A stretch of 64,000 nucleotides of DNA from Bimastos eiseni. Lineage: Eukaryota > Annelida > Clitellata > Crassiclitellata > Lumbricidae. This document shows, piece by piece, positions 24,023 to 34,199 of the stretch; within the stretch, counting starts at the first letter, position 1; the number at the start of each line of letters is the position of its first letter. The translations under genes were made by a program, and so were the position numbers. The stretch spans positions 2,769,953 to 2,833,952 of the forward strand of contig OY365809.1 in the NCBI GenBank assembly GCA_959347315.1, read 5' to 3'. The notes beneath the pieces were generated by a model that had not been told where the DNA came from, made no database searches, and saw nothing but the letters and a program-made list of their open reading frames with translations.

Positions 24023-24910
24023 TGTAACGGTTCTGGGGTACGCCTACCTGGTGTCGACCTGCTGTAGTGTCTGCCTGTTGTGTACGCCTGTCTACTGTGT
24101 TCTTTCTTCTGTGGTATCTACCTGCTGTATACGCCTATCTACTATCTACTGTAGATATCTACTATCTACTGTAGTCTATCTACTATCTACTGTAGATATC
24201 TACTATATCCTATCTACTGTGTATTATCTACTATCCACTGTGTAGTCTCTACTGTCTACTATCTACTGTAGATATCTACTATCTACTGTATCCTATCTAC
24301 TGTGTAGTCTCTACTGTCTACTGTCTCCTATCTACTGTGTATCATCTACTATCTACGGCAAATTAGTATAAAAGGATCAGAGAGAGTCGTCATCGGAGAG
24401 TCGTCGTAGGATCGTGGTCGTCGCCGTCGTCTGGAGATTGTCATCGGGGAGTCTTGTAGATTCGGCTTCGGCCTTGCAGTCTCGGCTCCTATGAAGCACG
24501 AATAGTCGTCGTGGCTTGCGATAGTCGTCGTGGATATAGTCGTCGCAGATTTGCGATAGTCGCCGTCAGCCATTGACGTAGCATAGTAGTCGCCGTCAGC
24601 CATTGACGTAGCGTTGCAATTACTCGTTAGTTATCGACGTAGAGCGTATTGAGGGAGTGAGAAACGGACTGTTTCCGAATCGGCGCTACAGAAGTATTGT
24701 TTTCCGCTGTACATTAAAAGAAGATTATCGAACAAGCGTGTCTTATTCCAAGCGTCATCCAGAAAGGAGTTATTTAAACCTTAAATGGTTAGTCTTCAGC
24801 AAACCACACTGAAGCCTTACTCAGCGGACTGCAACACGAACTACCCCCATATCGGACGGGGCTGCAAGTCGTCATCCTGGTCACTGTCGAATAGGCCCCG
24901 TTCCGTTACA
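24023..24910 (+). mobile_element. Solo LTR, 888 bp, Ty3/gypsy-like
   Basis: Starts TGTAACGG and ends CCGTTACA, flanked by the 4-bp repeat ATAT at 24019-24022 and 24911-24914. The family B copy at 16391-16394 shows the unoccupied ATAT. Inside are a CTACTGT-type simple repeat, a TATA box (TATAAAA, 24367-24373) and ATTAAA at 24713-24718 as a possible polyadenylation signal, in the order expected of U3-R-U5. No internal region or second LTR is present. Assignment to gypsy rather than another LTR group rests only on the 4-bp duplication. Confidence 0.85.
24100..24356. repeat. CTATCTACTGT simple repeat in the LTR
   Basis: Irregular repeats of ATCTACTGTAGATATCTACT and relatives inside the U3 part of the LTR. 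Confidence 0.85.
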
Positions 24911-25454
24911 ATATTATAAATGATGTTCTGTTAATATTAAATATTACTTGTTAACATTATATAGATAGTTTGACATTGATGTTATGAAATTGATTCGATG
25001 CTCTGTAAATAAGATGGAAAAAACCTTCATAGAAAAAAAACTGAACAAAGAAAATAACTGATAATTATGGTCAAAAAAGAGCCTTCATGAACAATAAAAA
25101 AGCTGTTTGGCCACATCAATAAATTTTACATATGTATGTTTGTACATTGTATGTATATATATACATTTATACAATATGTATGTTTATATATGTAGGAATA
25201 AAATGTAATAATCATTTATATCTTATGAAATATCTACAACAACCATATGTCGAATATTGCTGTCTCAGCAAAAATGGAATCAATAACAACACAAAAGGAA
25301 GAAAGAAAACAGAAAGACTAAAGAAAGAAAGAAACCTAAAGATAAAGGATTAAAACTTTGTACGAAATTGAACTGAAATGTAACAAATTCTGAAGACGTC
25401 AACAGCCTGTGTTGCTAAAAGATGTCGCTAAACTGTTGAAGAATCAAACAAAAA

Positions 25455-25550
25455 AGCTGTAAGTGTTGTAATATACCAAGCAAATTTCTGTTGACTGCAA
25501 CGGCCATTGTTGTCAAAAGCGGTCGTTAAACTGGAACCATCCATCGTAGA
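25455..25550 (+). repeat. SINE type II copy
   Basis: GCTGTAAGTGTTGTAATATA, CCAAGCAAATTTCTGTTGAC, GCAACGGCCATTGTTGTC and AAAGCGGTCGTTAAACTGG. It lies immediately after family B's tail and has no promoter-like motif in front. Confidence 0.75.
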
Positions 25551-25682
25551 AAAATCATCGTCACGACCGTCGTTAGCTAGACATCATTAGATAATCAATG
25601 GGAATTAATACCAAGAGCAACTTAAGTTCGAATACGATTTAATCTTGGTTGAGAGGAGGCCGTGGGTACTTATGTGTTAGTG

Positions 25683-26029
25683 CAGTGTTTCCCAAACTTT
25701 TTGGTCATGGGACTCACTTTGGAAAATCTTTGAATCCCGCAATCCAGCTCACAAAGGCGAAGAATATTATGTTAACATTTAATTAGCAATTCAATGTCAA
25801 TTTGCAGGCATGCATTGAATATACTTGATATAATGAAGAGACTAGACTAGACTCTACTCATTGGAGAATACTATAGTGACAATACAACAAAGAAGGTCAA
25901 GAGAACAGTTTCATTTTGTTTTTCTGAATTTAGTGGAACCATTTTTAAACAAACCAGAAGAACAGCGACCCACTTGACAAGACGCCGCGACCCACTTTTG
26001 GGTCGCGACCCATAGTTTGGGAAACACTG
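25683..26029. mobile_element. hAT-type MITE, 347 bp
   Basis: Inverted ends CAGTGTTTCCCAAACT and AGTTTGGGAAACACTG. The 8-bp target duplication TGTTAGTG is perfect (25675-25682 and 26030-26037). The flanking sequence CCGTGGGTACTTA...TTCATTT recurs uninterrupted near 29428-29465. There is no transposase, so it is non-autonomous. Confidence 0.9.
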
Positions 26030-26214
26030 TGTTAGTGGTTTCATTTCACTAACCATGAGGGTTTTTTTACAGAGTCCGGTAGATCTTTCTAATACAACGA
26101 GACTCGTGCGCCCTCCAGCGGTGTTTGCATAGCTATTACTTGTCCGGCCGACGCTAAACGCCGTCACTAATGGCTATCTGGCAATGCTAGTCACATGCCT
26201 GAGTAAGGGAGCAG

Positions 26215-26275
26215 GTTATGGAGGAGGACAAGGCTAGTGATCGTTTTCCTACACAGTGTCGTTAGACTGAAAATA
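26215..26275 (+). repeat. SINE type I 3' fragment
   Basis: GGAGGAGGACAAGGCTAGTG and tail CACAGTGTCGTTAGACTG only. Confidence 0.5.
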
Positions 26276-26439
26276 TTAGTACATTTATCTATTTATACAA
26301 ATTAGCTACAGCTATAAATTCTGCTTCTAAACCGGTTTCATTTTATTCTTGTTGCTTATTTACTGCGATTGGTTAAAGACTTGAAGTCCTTTTTATCGAA
26401 GAAAAGGGATTTTAAGTTCAGTGAAAAGTGAATATATAT

Positions 26440-26478
26440 TTATATATAAAGTCTGAAACTGATTTACAGGTGTCTAAA
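26440..26478 (-). promoter_or_regulatory. snRNA-type promoter-like motif (minus strand)
   Basis: Minus strand TTTAGACACCTGTAAATC then TATATATAAA. The spacing is 24-28 depending on where the long TATA run is counted. Left edge of family C copy 2. Confidence 0.3.
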
Positions 26479-27008
26479 CTCGAGAGAAAATATGGACGTC
26501 GCCTTTTATCTTTATTATGATACACTGTCTTCAAGTAGCAAATACATATCGCGGATATTCTGTACTGTATCACCACGGCGTTGATTTTATAAGGTACATC
26601 AGGTCGACGTCATCAGTATAAGCGTGACAGCCATAAGATATCGTTGTAGTAGTCGTAATCTTCACACTTCTAAAGTAACACTCGTAAACCAAGCGCAGGA
26701 CGCCAGCGAGTTCACGAGCGCTACGCCGAATTAGAGGGGTTGTCCAAAGGGTAGTCCGAGGAAGGTCTGAGGTTGGTTTTCAAAGGTCAGAGTAGGCAGA
26801 GCAACTGTTTTGGTGGGTGTCGTTTCGGACTAGGTACAAAAGTTTTCATAACATTTGATGCAACTAGCACATTCTTTGTCGTAGTCATTGCTAAGATAAG
26901 CAAAAGGAATTTCACATTAAACGAATCTAGAGACCTGAAATTCATGCTGCGCATTAAAAGCTAATTATTAGCTTGCCAATATTAAACTGTAAGTCTTTAA
27001 TTCAGATA

Positions 27009-27049
27009 GGAAAACACCTTTTTATCGGAGGTATTAGAGTTTATAATAT
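27009..27049 (+). promoter_or_regulatory. snRNA-type promoter-like motif
   Basis: GGAAAACACCTTTTTATC with CACC at 27015 and TATAATAT at 27042 (27 bp). The predicted start 27071 is about 15 bases before a type I SINE that ends in the GTCGCTAAAC tail near 27185. Confidence 0.45.
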
Positions 27050-27084
27050 GAAATAAGAGCTGATAAGCAACGCCAATCCTTATA

Positions 27085-27195
27085 TAAACTCCGTCGCCGG
27101 TTGCACTCTGCCAGTGCCAGTCTCAAGCCTGGATAAAGGAGGAGGGCAACGCTGATGGTCATTGATACCACACGGTGTCGCTAAACTGCAACTAC
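27085..27195 (+). repeat. SINE type I, one of the best-preserved copies
   Basis: CCGTCGCCGGTTGCACTCTG, CCAGTGCCAGTCTCAAGCCT, GGATAAAGGAGGAGGGCAAC and tail CACGGTGTCGCTAAACTGC, then CCATCACCATCAATC. Useful as a family reference. Confidence 0.75.
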
Positions 27196-27634
27196 CATCA
27201 CCATCAATCATATATGTCATGACAAAATGATACTAAACAGTAAATAAACAGCTAACAGTGACGTGATGATCGCTAATGTTCAATCGAGCAACTATAGGAA
27301 CAAGATAGGTTATGGTCTAAACCAAATCATGGTGCGTAGAGACGGAACATTCTATCCATCGAAAGGTCTGCAAAACAAGGTTATTAGCAGAAGGTAATAA
27401 ATTATAATAAATCAAAATTAACGTTATGACATAAATGACGTCAGCAATAGATGATAGATCATAAAATCCATTATCATTTTGGGTGATAGGAGGAACAAAA
27501 GGAGGAGGAAGCGTATTAAGAGGATTAAATAGTAAATTATGGCTTCCAGTAGGCTTACGGTGAGTCACGAAGGTCAAACAAAATCAGAGCTCGCCGAAAT
27601 TGTTCGTGTTCCATGTGTTAGTGGAACACACTCC

Positions 27635-28110
27635 ATGTAAGTCCCGAAATTCCAAGCAGCCCAAGAATCTCTCGGCAAATGACCGCGTTGCTAGTGACTA
27701 CGTGGAGTAAATAATGTATTTAGCGCCACCTGGGCAATGTCTCTGTCAGCGGCGACTATCGAAACTACTAATGGTACAAATTGGTCGGAAGATGGCTCCA
27801 AGACATTGCGATTTACCGGTGTTTGATTTGTCAGTCGGATATCCGCCCTCTATGCATGTCGATGGCCTGGTGACGATCTCAACCGATGCGATACGGTTTG
27901 CCTGAATTTTTTGAACTCGTATCAAAACCGGTTTCCTTTGTTCTTGTTACTTACTAAATTGTGATTATTTAGTCATTTTGGTGGCGATAACTAATATCAA
28001 TCCTCCAATATTTGGTTTATCACAGGGCGAAACAAGACACAAATATTCGCTGCTGTTAAACACCCTTTTAACTTGGTCAGCCGAGGCTATATAAACTGAT
28101 AGCTTACCGA
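27635..28110 (+). repeat. Repeat family D, copy 2
   Basis: Matches 14085-14584 over most of its length, including the terminal promoter-like motif. Homology fades shortly after the TATA box. Confidence 0.75.
28055..28095 (+). promoter_or_regulatory. snRNA-type promoter-like motif
   Basis: GTTAAACACCCTTTTAAC with CACC at 28061 and TATATAAA at 28088 (27 bp). Predicted start 28117. Confidence 0.45.
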
Positions 28111-28127
28111 AGCTATCACCTATTTCT

Positions 28128-28350
28128 AAAATAACTGCGTCTTCAATAGTATAGAAAATGTCTCCTGTGCTAAACACAATGGGAGACTCAGAATTGGTAA
28201 CGGCAGAATGCAGGGACTGGCTGGCAACTGGAATACACAGGTCGTACATGTAACCCTGGCGGCACCAGCCAGCGACGAACGCACCATGAGATCGATCTTG
28301 AAAACGATTCTGTCCCTCACTGGTAACCAGTGTAGCGTGTCCCTCCGCTG
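28128..28350 (-). pseudogene. CR1/L2-like LINE, C-terminal end
   Basis: The minus strand reads LHWLPVRDRIVFKIDLMVR, matching the LHWLPV--RI-FKI segment typical of CR1/L2-group reverse transcriptases near their C-terminus. It continues through TCVFQLPAS and ends with SILLKTQLF, like the FKS-LKT-LF terminus. About 75 residues survive and parts between read as decayed. It lies tail-to-tail with a type I SINE that starts at 28352 on the other strand. Confidence 0.75.
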
Positions 28351-28351
28351 C

Positions 28352-28418
28352 AAGAACTCAGGCAGTGCCAGTCCCAAGCCTGGTTAAAGGATGGTTATCA
28401 CACAGCGTCGTTAAACCA
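28352..28418 (+). repeat. SINE type I, internally deleted
   Basis: GGCAGTGCCAGTCCCAAGCC and TGGTTAAAGG jump directly to TTATCACACAGCGTCGTTAA. The middle (GGAGGGCGACGCTAATGG) is missing. Confidence 0.65.
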
Positions 28419-28460
28419 CAACGACCACCAATGCATATAGGTCGGTCTCGACATGTGGAT

Positions 28461-28502
28461 GAAAAAGGACAACGGACTAGATTAAAAAGGACAACGGACT
28501 AC
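28461..28502. repeat. 22-bp direct repeat
   Basis: AAAAAGGACAACGGACTA occurs twice, 22 bp apart, just downstream of the minus-strand promoter-like motif at 28531-28563. Confidence 0.85.
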
Positions 28503-28519
28503 AAAATTTAAACGAAAAC

Positions 28520-29130
28520 TTCAGTTATATAGAATGTCTGAAACAGATTAAAAGGCGTCTAAATTCGGGAGATGAGATGGTCTACGCCTCTCATCTCTAT
28601 TTTGATACAATGACTTCAAGTAACAACTAGTAACCACCTATCACATAATTATATTCTTACTGCAACGCCACGGCATTGATTGCATTAAGTAAAGTCAGGT
28701 CGACATCGACAATATAGCCGTGGCAGCCATGAGAGGTGGGTAATCGTAATCGAAATCACCAGACTGCTAAAGCGGTTTTTAAAGTCAAGCGCAGGGTTCC
28801 AGCTCATACACCACCGCTGCGTCGAATAAGAGGGGTTGTCAAAGGGCAGTCCGAGGAGGCCAGATATCGGTTTCATAGGGTCAAAGGATGCTGAGTAACT
28901 GTTCAGGTGGGTGTCGTTCGGTTGAGGATTGAAAGTAGCCAGTGTTTATTGGATACAATTATGGCATCAGGTAGATTAAAGGAATTTTCCGTAAACGAAT
29001 CTTGTGCCCAATAATATTGCTCAAAATTCAGTGCTAATTATTAACTTGCTAATAGCGACGCTATATTAAAACGATAGGCTTTTACTGAAATCCATATAGA
29101 CACCTTTGAAACGCTGGTATTCACCAACGT
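28520..29130. repeat. Repeat family C, copy 3
   Basis: Inverted motif pair: minus-strand CGCC from 28557, plus-strand CACC at 29100, 543 bp apart. Shared core includes AGAGGGGTTGTC-AAGGG and GGTGGGTGTCGTT. Confidence 0.75.
28524..28563 (-). promoter_or_regulatory. snRNA-type promoter-like motif (minus strand)
   Basis: Minus strand TTTAGACGCCTTTTAATC with TATATAAC starting 26 bp on (28531). Left edge of family C copy 3. Confidence 0.35.
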
Positions 29131-29210
29131 TGAACGTTTACTCTTTCCACAGTAGTTAAAGGAGAAGGACGATGGTAATGTGTCAACGCACAGTGTCGTT
29201 GAACTGGAAC
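29125..29210 (+). repeat. SINE type I 3' part
   Basis: TAAAGGAGAAGGACGATGGT and tail GCACAGTGTCGTTGAACTGG, directly after the right edge of family C copy 3. Confidence 0.55.
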
Positions 29211-30290
29211 TAACCAGCCAACCTTCCGGTACGGCTTAAGCTAGCCGTCACTAGACAATCACTGTAAACCAATACCTTAGATAAAATCTTATAAGTAAGT
29301 TAATTATTCTCGTGCGCCTTCGTTTTTATTGATTTCATTTAGTTTTCTTTGGTTGCCATAAAAGCACCGTTATCGTTATCGTTGAGTTCGAATCAATTAG
29401 AAAACTTTGATTTGAGCTGGAAGCCGTGGGTACTTAAGCGCTAGTGGCTTCATTTTACTAACCCTCAGTATAGTGGTCCGCTGTTCTTTCTTAACTGATA
29501 AGACTTAGCCTACAATGTATTTGTGAGGACTGTTCACATTAGATGGACGCTCAAGAGACGTGAAAACGTAGAAGTCCTAGAAACATAAAGATAAAGTACT
29601 GTTCACGTGGGTTTCGTAGCTTTAGTTTTGGTAACGTGGAAGATTTGACTGTTAATCGCAGTTGCAGCTTTGGACTAATATGGAAGCGACACATAGCCGT
29701 CGATAACTGGGTCATTGAACTAGATTATGTGTATCACTACATCCGGGACTTTTGCAGCATAAATCGGCAATTGCGTTTGTTATTGCTAACGAAATAGAAC
29801 GACTAATTATATGGAACTTGCAATGTTGATGAAAGTAATGTGTTCAAAGGAAGATATTTTGACTGGAATAGCATAAATTTAGATGAACTTTTAGGCGATT
29901 ATACGATCAATATCATCCTGACGAAAACCCGGATGTCATTTCATTCGTTGCATCTTCGGCGATTAATAAATCCATTAGAAAAAACGATCACAGATTGGAT
30001 GACGCAATTGTGGCGTCATATCCCTAACATATTAGTCCCAGGAAAAATTTTAATAGATTTACCTCAAACTTCTAATGAATCGTCTGATGTAGAATAAAAA
30101 ATCTCTGCATATAGGAAATCACTAAAAATAGAAAATGCCTTAATGAAACAAAATCATTGCTTAAAACATTAAAAAAAATATTGATGGAAGCTAATACAAT
30201 AATTCGAGTTACATGCAAAGACGAAAAATGTCGTCAGCCATGTAGAATCTATATCATAATCCCTGGTATTATCTCCTACGCAAATTGTGC
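29211..30290. other. No recognised gene
   Basis: Includes the uninterrupted relative of the hAT MITE target near 29428-29465. An 85-residue frame at 29840-30097 (YFDWNSINLDELLGDY...) is open but matches nothing I recognise. Confidence 0.4.
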
Positions 30291-30299
30291 CACAGATGC

Positions 30300-30660
30300 A
30301 AGGACAGAGACAGACAGAGGAGGAATACGAAGAATAACAGGGGGAAGAAGAAGAGGAGGACGAGGAAGAAGAGGGGGAAAGTGGAATGGAGTGAATAAGA
30401 TGAGTTTGAGGAAGAATCGATTGAATAGGAAGAGGAGAGAGGAAGAGGAAGAAAAAGAGGAAGAGGAAGAATCGAAGGAAGAAAAGAGGAAGAACAGGAG
30501 GAAGCAGAAGAAGAAGAAGAGGAAGAAGAGGAGGAGGTAGAGGAAAGGGAAGAGAAGGAATGTGAGGAAGAGTAATGTGAGCAAGAGGAAGCAGAGAAAG
30601 AGGAAGAATACTTGGTAAATAACAGTTAGAAAAAGAATAGGAAGCGGAAGAAAAGAAATA
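30300..30660. repeat. Polypurine (GAA/GAG) tract
   Basis: Plus strand almost entirely A and G. The charged frame here (E/K/R runs) and its serine/leucine shadow are composition artefacts. Confidence 0.9.
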
Positions 30661-31209
30661 AGACGAGGGACACTTTGCGGACGAGTGATTAATTTTACGG
30701 ATCCGGAGAGTAGGGAGTAGGCCCTATCTGTAATGTAAGTTACGTCTTAGAGATGGCCAATAACGCACACGCATTACATACATATTCTTCAGCGATAAAG
30801 ACAGAAATTAGACGAGAAAACATAGAAAAAAAACGAAAGTCATAGATCCTGGTGGAAATAGCTCAGGAGTGGCAACACTCTTGCCCATAATGTGCCTTCC
30901 CCACTTGGGATAGTGACAGATGACGCCCTAGGTAGGTGATATAAACCCAGGCCTGTTTATGGTCAGCATTCATCCGATTGCTTCCCATGAGAAAAGTCTC
31001 GCTTGAATGTAGGATTAGGCTTGGATTAAAGGCATTGCGCAGGCGTTAAAAGTTATTACAGATGGTCGGAGAGGTGCGATCGTTTCACGGTGTGCAGTTG
31101 TCCCTTGAGCTTGCGCGCCCTTGCACCCCGTGCAGTTTGCCTGCTTTGTCCGCGCGACATTTGGCGTCGGGGTCCAGCGAGAAATCAACGAGATCTCGCG
31201 CCGACGAAC
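30661..31209. other. Unrecognised; GC- and CpG-richer 31060-31210
   Basis: The block around GAGCTTGCGCGCCCTTGCAC has more CpG than its surroundings and could be an old promoter or exon. No coding match is seen. Confidence 0.3.
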
Positions 31210-31620
31210 GAGAAATCCCGAGAAGGAAGATGAAGATTGAGACGAGGAGGATTAAGATGAAGAGAAGGAAGTAGAGGAGGAAGATCAAGGATGGGAGAAT
31301 GATCATTAAGAGGAGGAGAAGTACATTTAGCAGCTTTTAGATATGAAGTATAAGGAGGAGGAGCAGGAGGATGAGCAGGAGGAGGAGGAGGAGGAGAAGA
31401 AAGAAGAGATGGATGGGACGAGGAGAAGGAGAGGAGGAGGAGGGGAGGAGGAGAGGAGGAGAAGGATGACGAGGACCAGGAGGAGCAGGAGGAGGAGGAG
31501 CAGCAGCAGCTGGAGGAGGAGGAGGAGGAGTACATTTAGCAGCATTTAGATGCGAAGTAGGAGGAGGAGGAGGGGAGGGAGGAGGGGAAGGAGGGGAGGA
31601 GGGGAAGGAGGAGGAATATG
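31210..31620. repeat. GGA-rich polypurine tract with 210-bp duplication
   Basis: Mostly AGGAGG. The phrase TACATTTAGCAGC-TTTAGAT occurs at 31322 and 31532, showing a 210-bp internal duplication. Confidence 0.85.
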
Positions 31621-31837
31621 TCATCTGTTAGCTTTGGTTGGTTGCAGGCTTTTTTTGAACCCATCACAGATGACTCTTTCAGCTTACTGTGTACTATCTT
31701 GCCAATTGTTGTGACACTAATCGTTAAACTGACACTTGACAACGGACGACGCAGTAAGAGAATACAGAAGAAGACATGGAAAGATAGGATACAAAATGAC
31801 CTGAGGACTCTAAAAAGGAAACTTACTGACTGATTGA

Positions 31838-31870
31838 TCAACCGACCGATTGATTGATTGTTTGATTGGT

Positions 31871-31913
<43 letters not shown>

Positions 31914-31930
31914 CTGACTGACTGATCGAT
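31838..31930. repeat. GATT/GACT tetranucleotide repeat
   Basis: Runs of ATTGATTGATTG turning into ACTGACTG. Confidence 0.95.
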
Positions 31931-32109
31931 TGATTGACCAACTGGAGTATTAATGTCGTGATTTCTTCTGTTTCTCAGATTTCCTGAGACGCGTAATTTC
32001 TTTGGAACTGATCAGAACCGTTCTTCCGATGGATCCATTCCGACCAATCACATTCTTCCTGTCACTCGGCTGGTAGGACCACGTCATCTCCTATTTGCAT
32101 CGTATAGGA

Positions 32110-32195
32110 CCGTTCTCCCAATTAATGTTCCCTCTAAGCTGTGCGCATGTGCGCGCGCACGGGCCGTGGAGAATGTAGTGTGCGCGCAAAACTTG
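32110..32195. repeat. Alternating purine-pyrimidine CG/CA block
   Basis: GTGCGCATGTGCGCGCGCAC is self-complementary in part and strongly Z-DNA-like. The preceding TTCCCTCTAAGCTGTGCGC recalls ends of some DNA transposons, but no partner end was found. Confidence 0.4.
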
Positions 32196-33230
32196 TTTCA
32201 CGATAAAACGATATAATCGAGTCTCAGTGACAGCTTACAGTACTAAAAGAAACACTACTAAAGAAACTGCTTCCTTTTTTGATGCGTCCTTTAATTTATC
32301 TTTGCACAAGGGACTTTCCTTAAGTTATCAGGCCTACGATCGTAATTTGACTATCATTGCATTCGGATACGTGCACAAAAGTGTGAACCACTTGAAAAAG
32401 TTGCACACGCTAACTTTCTTGTGCACATTATCTCCTAAAAATTACAGGAAACATTGTTCAAAATCCTGGGTGTGGTTGGACTCCACGAATAGAAAATTAG
32501 GCCTATGCACACAAGGGTGTAGCTAATCTGTTGAATAATTGCTGGGCAACTGTTACTGTCTAATGATGTGAATAAAATTATTGATCACTGACCTACTCAA
32601 TGAGGCCGGAGGCTGTGTGGAATAATTATCCTTAGGGCAGAAAAATAACGAGGAGAATGTTTTCGACAAAATACTAGGCTTAAATGTCATGTCAACCAAA
32701 GTGCGGTATGCAAGCAGTTGGTTGAAATAAAGAGTATACTTACTTGCTCACGCAGACTTGTGACTATTTTGTTTATGAAAAGGTAGAAACACCTCATTTG
32801 AATAATAATTTATGAGAGCTGTAAGCAGAAGAGTGATAACCATCTTGGTGCACAAGGTCAGATTTTATGTTTTATATAAGCTGCCTTGCTCGAAAAAAAA
32901 GGTTTGGAATAGCTGCCGTCCATGTATACGGAAAATTTAAATATTTTAAGCCAATTTAACGTCAGATAGGACAATGCGGGGTAAGAAGCACAACGGTAAG
33001 GTAAGTTTAAAAAGAATAGGGGCCTATAGTAGAGCAATCAATAACAGTGAAATAATAAAGGCAGACAGGGTTAAGAACCCGATAAAAGTAACGTCGAATA
33101 AGGCAAGATGACCTTATGGAACGGTATGCCTAAAGTATGAAAACGGAAGAGGGTAAGATTACCGCTTTGGTTATCGTCCTCACAATTACTCAAAACACTA
33201 AATTGCGTGTTTGAATGGATTTGATGTTTC
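32196..33230. other. No recognised feature
   Basis: The 99-residue frame at 32227-32526 has no match that I recognise. Confidence 0.4.
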
Positions 33231-33280
33231 AGTCCTTATTTATTTGAAACGATTAGCCATCGCAAATCTTCTATCCAGAT

Positions 33281-33321
33281 GTTAGACACCTTTAAATAGG
33301 TTCTTTTACACACAATATAGT
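33281..33321 (+). promoter_or_regulatory. Weak snRNA-type promoter-like motif
   Basis: GTTAGACACCTTTAAATA with CACC at 33287. At +27 there is AATATAG rather than a full TATA box. Confidence 0.25.
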
Positions 33322-33864
33322 TGTCATTTTCTTTAAACAGATAGATAGAGCTGATCGACAACAAAGCCCAAAAAACATTACCAATATAAGTTCTTTTATC
33401 ACTGTTTGTTAATGGCATCGAATAATCAAGTATAACCCTCTCTTGTGCGCAGAATAACAGGGAGCAGAAGGCATGTTTCAGCTCGTATATAGGCATAAAG
33501 CCTAACGACATCGTATAACGCATAGCATATAATTGACATCGATAGACATTATTTCCGCCAGTTCGCTCCATTCATATGGCATGATAACTTGATAAGCTAC
33601 TGTTGGTAGGTTAACTCAGTCAACAGGATAGCTTTTGTTTTATCGTCAATTTAGTGATAATATATTATTATGACGCCATGCATAATATATAATATAGAAA
33701 ATATAATAAAACATTGTACATTGGCAATTTTGTAATCAAAGCAATACATTTACATTTAAACCATCCAGCATTTAGCTATCATGATTTCTCTTTACAAGTG
33801 CATGTGTTAAATAGTAGAGCTTTAGTTTTAATCAACGGCAATGCATCCAGGAATCATCTACTCT

Positions 33865-33905
33865 ACAATACAATACAATACAATGCAATACATTACAATA
33901 CAACT
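33865..33905. repeat. ACAAT pentanucleotide repeat
   Basis: ATACAATACAATACAATGCA and variants. Confidence 0.9.
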
Positions 33906-33997
33906 GTAATTTGATAGTGCTGATGATTTTTTTCATCACACAGTGTTTCTAAACGGAAACTAAAACTGCTACTAAGGGAGCAATAAGCTTGGTAAAT

Positions 33998-34112
33998 GAC
34001 CGATCATCATCATCATCGCCACGGTCACCGTCGCGTCGCCGCCGTCGTCGTCCTCATCATCATCATCGACGTTGTCGTCGTCATCATCATCATCATCAAT
34101 GGCGAGCCCCAC
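33998..34112. repeat. CAT/CGTC trinucleotide repeat
   Basis: Alternating ATCATCATC and CGTCGTCGTC blocks. The Ser/Arg/His-rich frame is low complexity. Confidence 0.9.
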
Positions 34113-34199
34113 AGATGAGCGTAGCCGTCACCACTGTCCGCCGCCAACCGATCTTCTCCTATGTTTTCGTTCAACTTGTGCTGAGGCCAAAGTTCGTGG

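Larger units (their letters stand above)
23845..25440 (+). mobile_element. Family B, copy 2, split by a solo LTR
   Basis: Homologous in inverted orientation to 15885-16590 once 24019-24910 is removed. It ends with GAAGACGTCAACAGCCTGTG and GATGTCGCTAAACTG. No coding frame. Confidence 0.8.
26430..27050. repeat. Repeat family C, copy 2
   Basis: Core shared with 16745-17250 and 28520-29130. Minus-strand CACC at 26472 and plus-strand CACC at 27015 are 543 bp apart, the same as in copy 3. Confidence 0.75.

Noticed and set aside
25871..26167. 98-residue minus-strand frame across the hAT MITE edge
   Set aside because: It crosses the transposon boundary and reads inverted-repeat sequence.
28484..28502. 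Short Pol III gene ending at TTTTT downstream of the 28557 minus-strand motif
   Set aside because: The T-run would end the transcript within about 20 bases, which is too short to be credible.
30157..31549. Glutamate/lysine/arginine-rich and serine/proline-rich frames
   Set aside because: Translations of polypurine repeats.
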